Positions 63,465 through 64,000 of a stretch of DNA of 64,000 nucleotides are shown piece after piece; the stretch's first letter is position 1; each line of letters opens with the position of its first letter. A model generated the notes under the pieces. The model had not been told where the DNA came from, did not search any database, and saw only the letters and a program-made list of their open reading frames with translations. This stretch comes from Christensenella massiliensis (GTDB lineage: Bacteria > Bacillota > Clostridia > Christensenellales > Christensenellaceae): contig LT700187.1 of the NCBI GenBank assembly GCA_900155415.1, positions 868,001 to 932,000 on the forward strand, in the 5' to 3' direction. Position numbers and translations under genes: made by a program.

Positions 63465-64000
63465 ATGAAATATTTGCTGGGGATCGATGTTGGAACGCAG
63501 TCGATACGGGTTTGTCTGTTCGACGAAAAAGAGAACAATATCTGTTCAAAAACGACGGAGCAGTATGTGCGGATCGACCATCCCTCATGGGCCAGTCAGG
63601 ATGCCGGGGCATGGTGGGAGGCCGTCGTGCAGAGCATCCGGTATATTCTGGGAAAAAGCGGCGTGCCGCCCGCCGATATCCTGTCGGTCGGCTGCTGCGC
63701 GCACATGCACGGCCCTGTCGCCGTAGGCAGGGACGGTAGCCTCCTGTCACGCGATACGCAGCTATACTGCGACAAGCGTGTCGCCCCGGCCGTAGAAGCG
63801 ATGGGAGAAGAAACGGCGGAGCGGTGCTACCGGATCACCGGGAACCTCCCCTCTACAACGTGGATGGGCTTCAAGATCAGATGGATCCGTGAAAACGCTC
63901 CGAGGCTTTATGAAAGGACCTATCGGTTTCTTTCCCCGAAAGACTATATAAACTGCTGTCTGACGGGAGAGTTTTTTACGGACCAGACGGAAGCGTCGGG
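63465..64000 (+). CDS. FGGY family carbohydrate kinase (3' end outside window)
   Basis: At least 178 residues are visible: the ATP-binding start YLLGIDVGTQSIRVCLFD, WEAVVQSIRYIL, and DTQLYCDKRVAPAVEAM. These match xylulokinase-like FGGY kinases, which phosphorylate a ketose after dehydrogenase oxidation of the polyol. CAGGAG precedes the ATG at 63465. The substrate cannot be read from the fragment; the operon gives only an indication. Confidence 0.9.
   Translation, partial: MKYLLGIDVGTQSIRVCLFDEKENNICSKTTEQYVRIDHPSWASQDAGAWWEAVVQSIRYILGKSGVPPADILSVGCCAHMHGPVAVGRDGSLLSRDTQLYCDKRVAPAVEAMGEETAERCYRITGNLPSTTWMGFKIRWIRENAPRLYERTYRFLSPKDYINCCLTGEFFTDQTEAS

Overview
The window is the chromosomal replication-origin region of a GC-rich, anaerobic-type Clostridia member (Bacillota). 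The evidence is the conserved origin gene set (dnaA, dnaN, recF, remB, gyrB, gyrA to the left; rpmH, rnpA, yidD, yidC, jag, mnmE, mnmG, rsmG, parA, parB to the right), DnaA boxes, two parS sites, DnaD/DnaI-type primosome genes, and frequent TTG/GTG starts. The lineage within Clostridia (perhaps Christensenellales-like) is a guess from gene content only. Most genes left of about 44.2 kb run on the minus strand and most genes right of it on the plus strand, as expected for leading-strand coding on both sides of oriC (about 42.6-44.6 kb).

Layout. 0-1.1 kb: a cysteine-rich small protein and a CDGSH iron-sulfur protein. 1.2-5.8 kb: a polymorphic-toxin locus, with one large toxin-like protein and a small presumed immunity gene, followed by a displaced toxin-tail cassette (Ntox50-like) with its own presumed immunity gene; each unit ends in the same palindromic terminator. 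5.9-11.7 kb: primosome genes (dnaC-like, dnaD-like) coupled to a hydrolase-fold protein lacking catalytic residues, then cca and dapF. 11.8-14.5 kb: DUF5711-like and CvpA genes, a tyrosine-integrase remnant and two tRNA-Ser genes with a partial tRNA duplication. 14.5-25.6 kb: a large sugar-type ABC importer cluster (two binding proteins, three permeases, two ATPases) with an M24 metallopeptidase and a divergent AraC regulator. 25.7-29.1 kb: MarR/MATE pair, an acetyltransferase and a small leader-like zinc-ribbon protein. 29.2-34.3 kb: gyrA, a 122-bp tandem repeat array, gyrB, remB. 34.4-41.1 kb: accessory genes inserted among the origin genes (frameshifted GRAM-like gene, YczE-like, MarR, formate/nitrite-type channel, cyanase, CPBP protease, URO-D protein) around recF. 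41.4-44.6 kb: dnaN, dnaA and oriC.

Right of oriC, 44.6-57 kb holds ribosomal protein L34, RNase P protein, membrane insertion, tRNA modification and chromosome segregation genes, interrupted by repeat-rich intergenic stretches at 45.4-46.0 and 51.2-51.9 kb. One parS lies inside mnmG and another just after the repeat cluster; ParA/ParB are encoded 4 kb further on. From 57 kb there is a DUF2971 gene and then an inducible-looking sugar/polyol operon: binding lipoprotein, ATPase, permease, zinc alcohol dehydrogenase and an FGGY kinase that runs off the window end.

The most interesting candidates are the modular toxin locus with its shared terminator and 200-bp homology, the apparently dead hydrolase coupled to the helicase-loading genes, the double-glycine leader-like zinc-ribbon peptide beside gyrA, the gyrA-gyrB tandem array, and the duplicated mnmG tail and repeat family beside parS.
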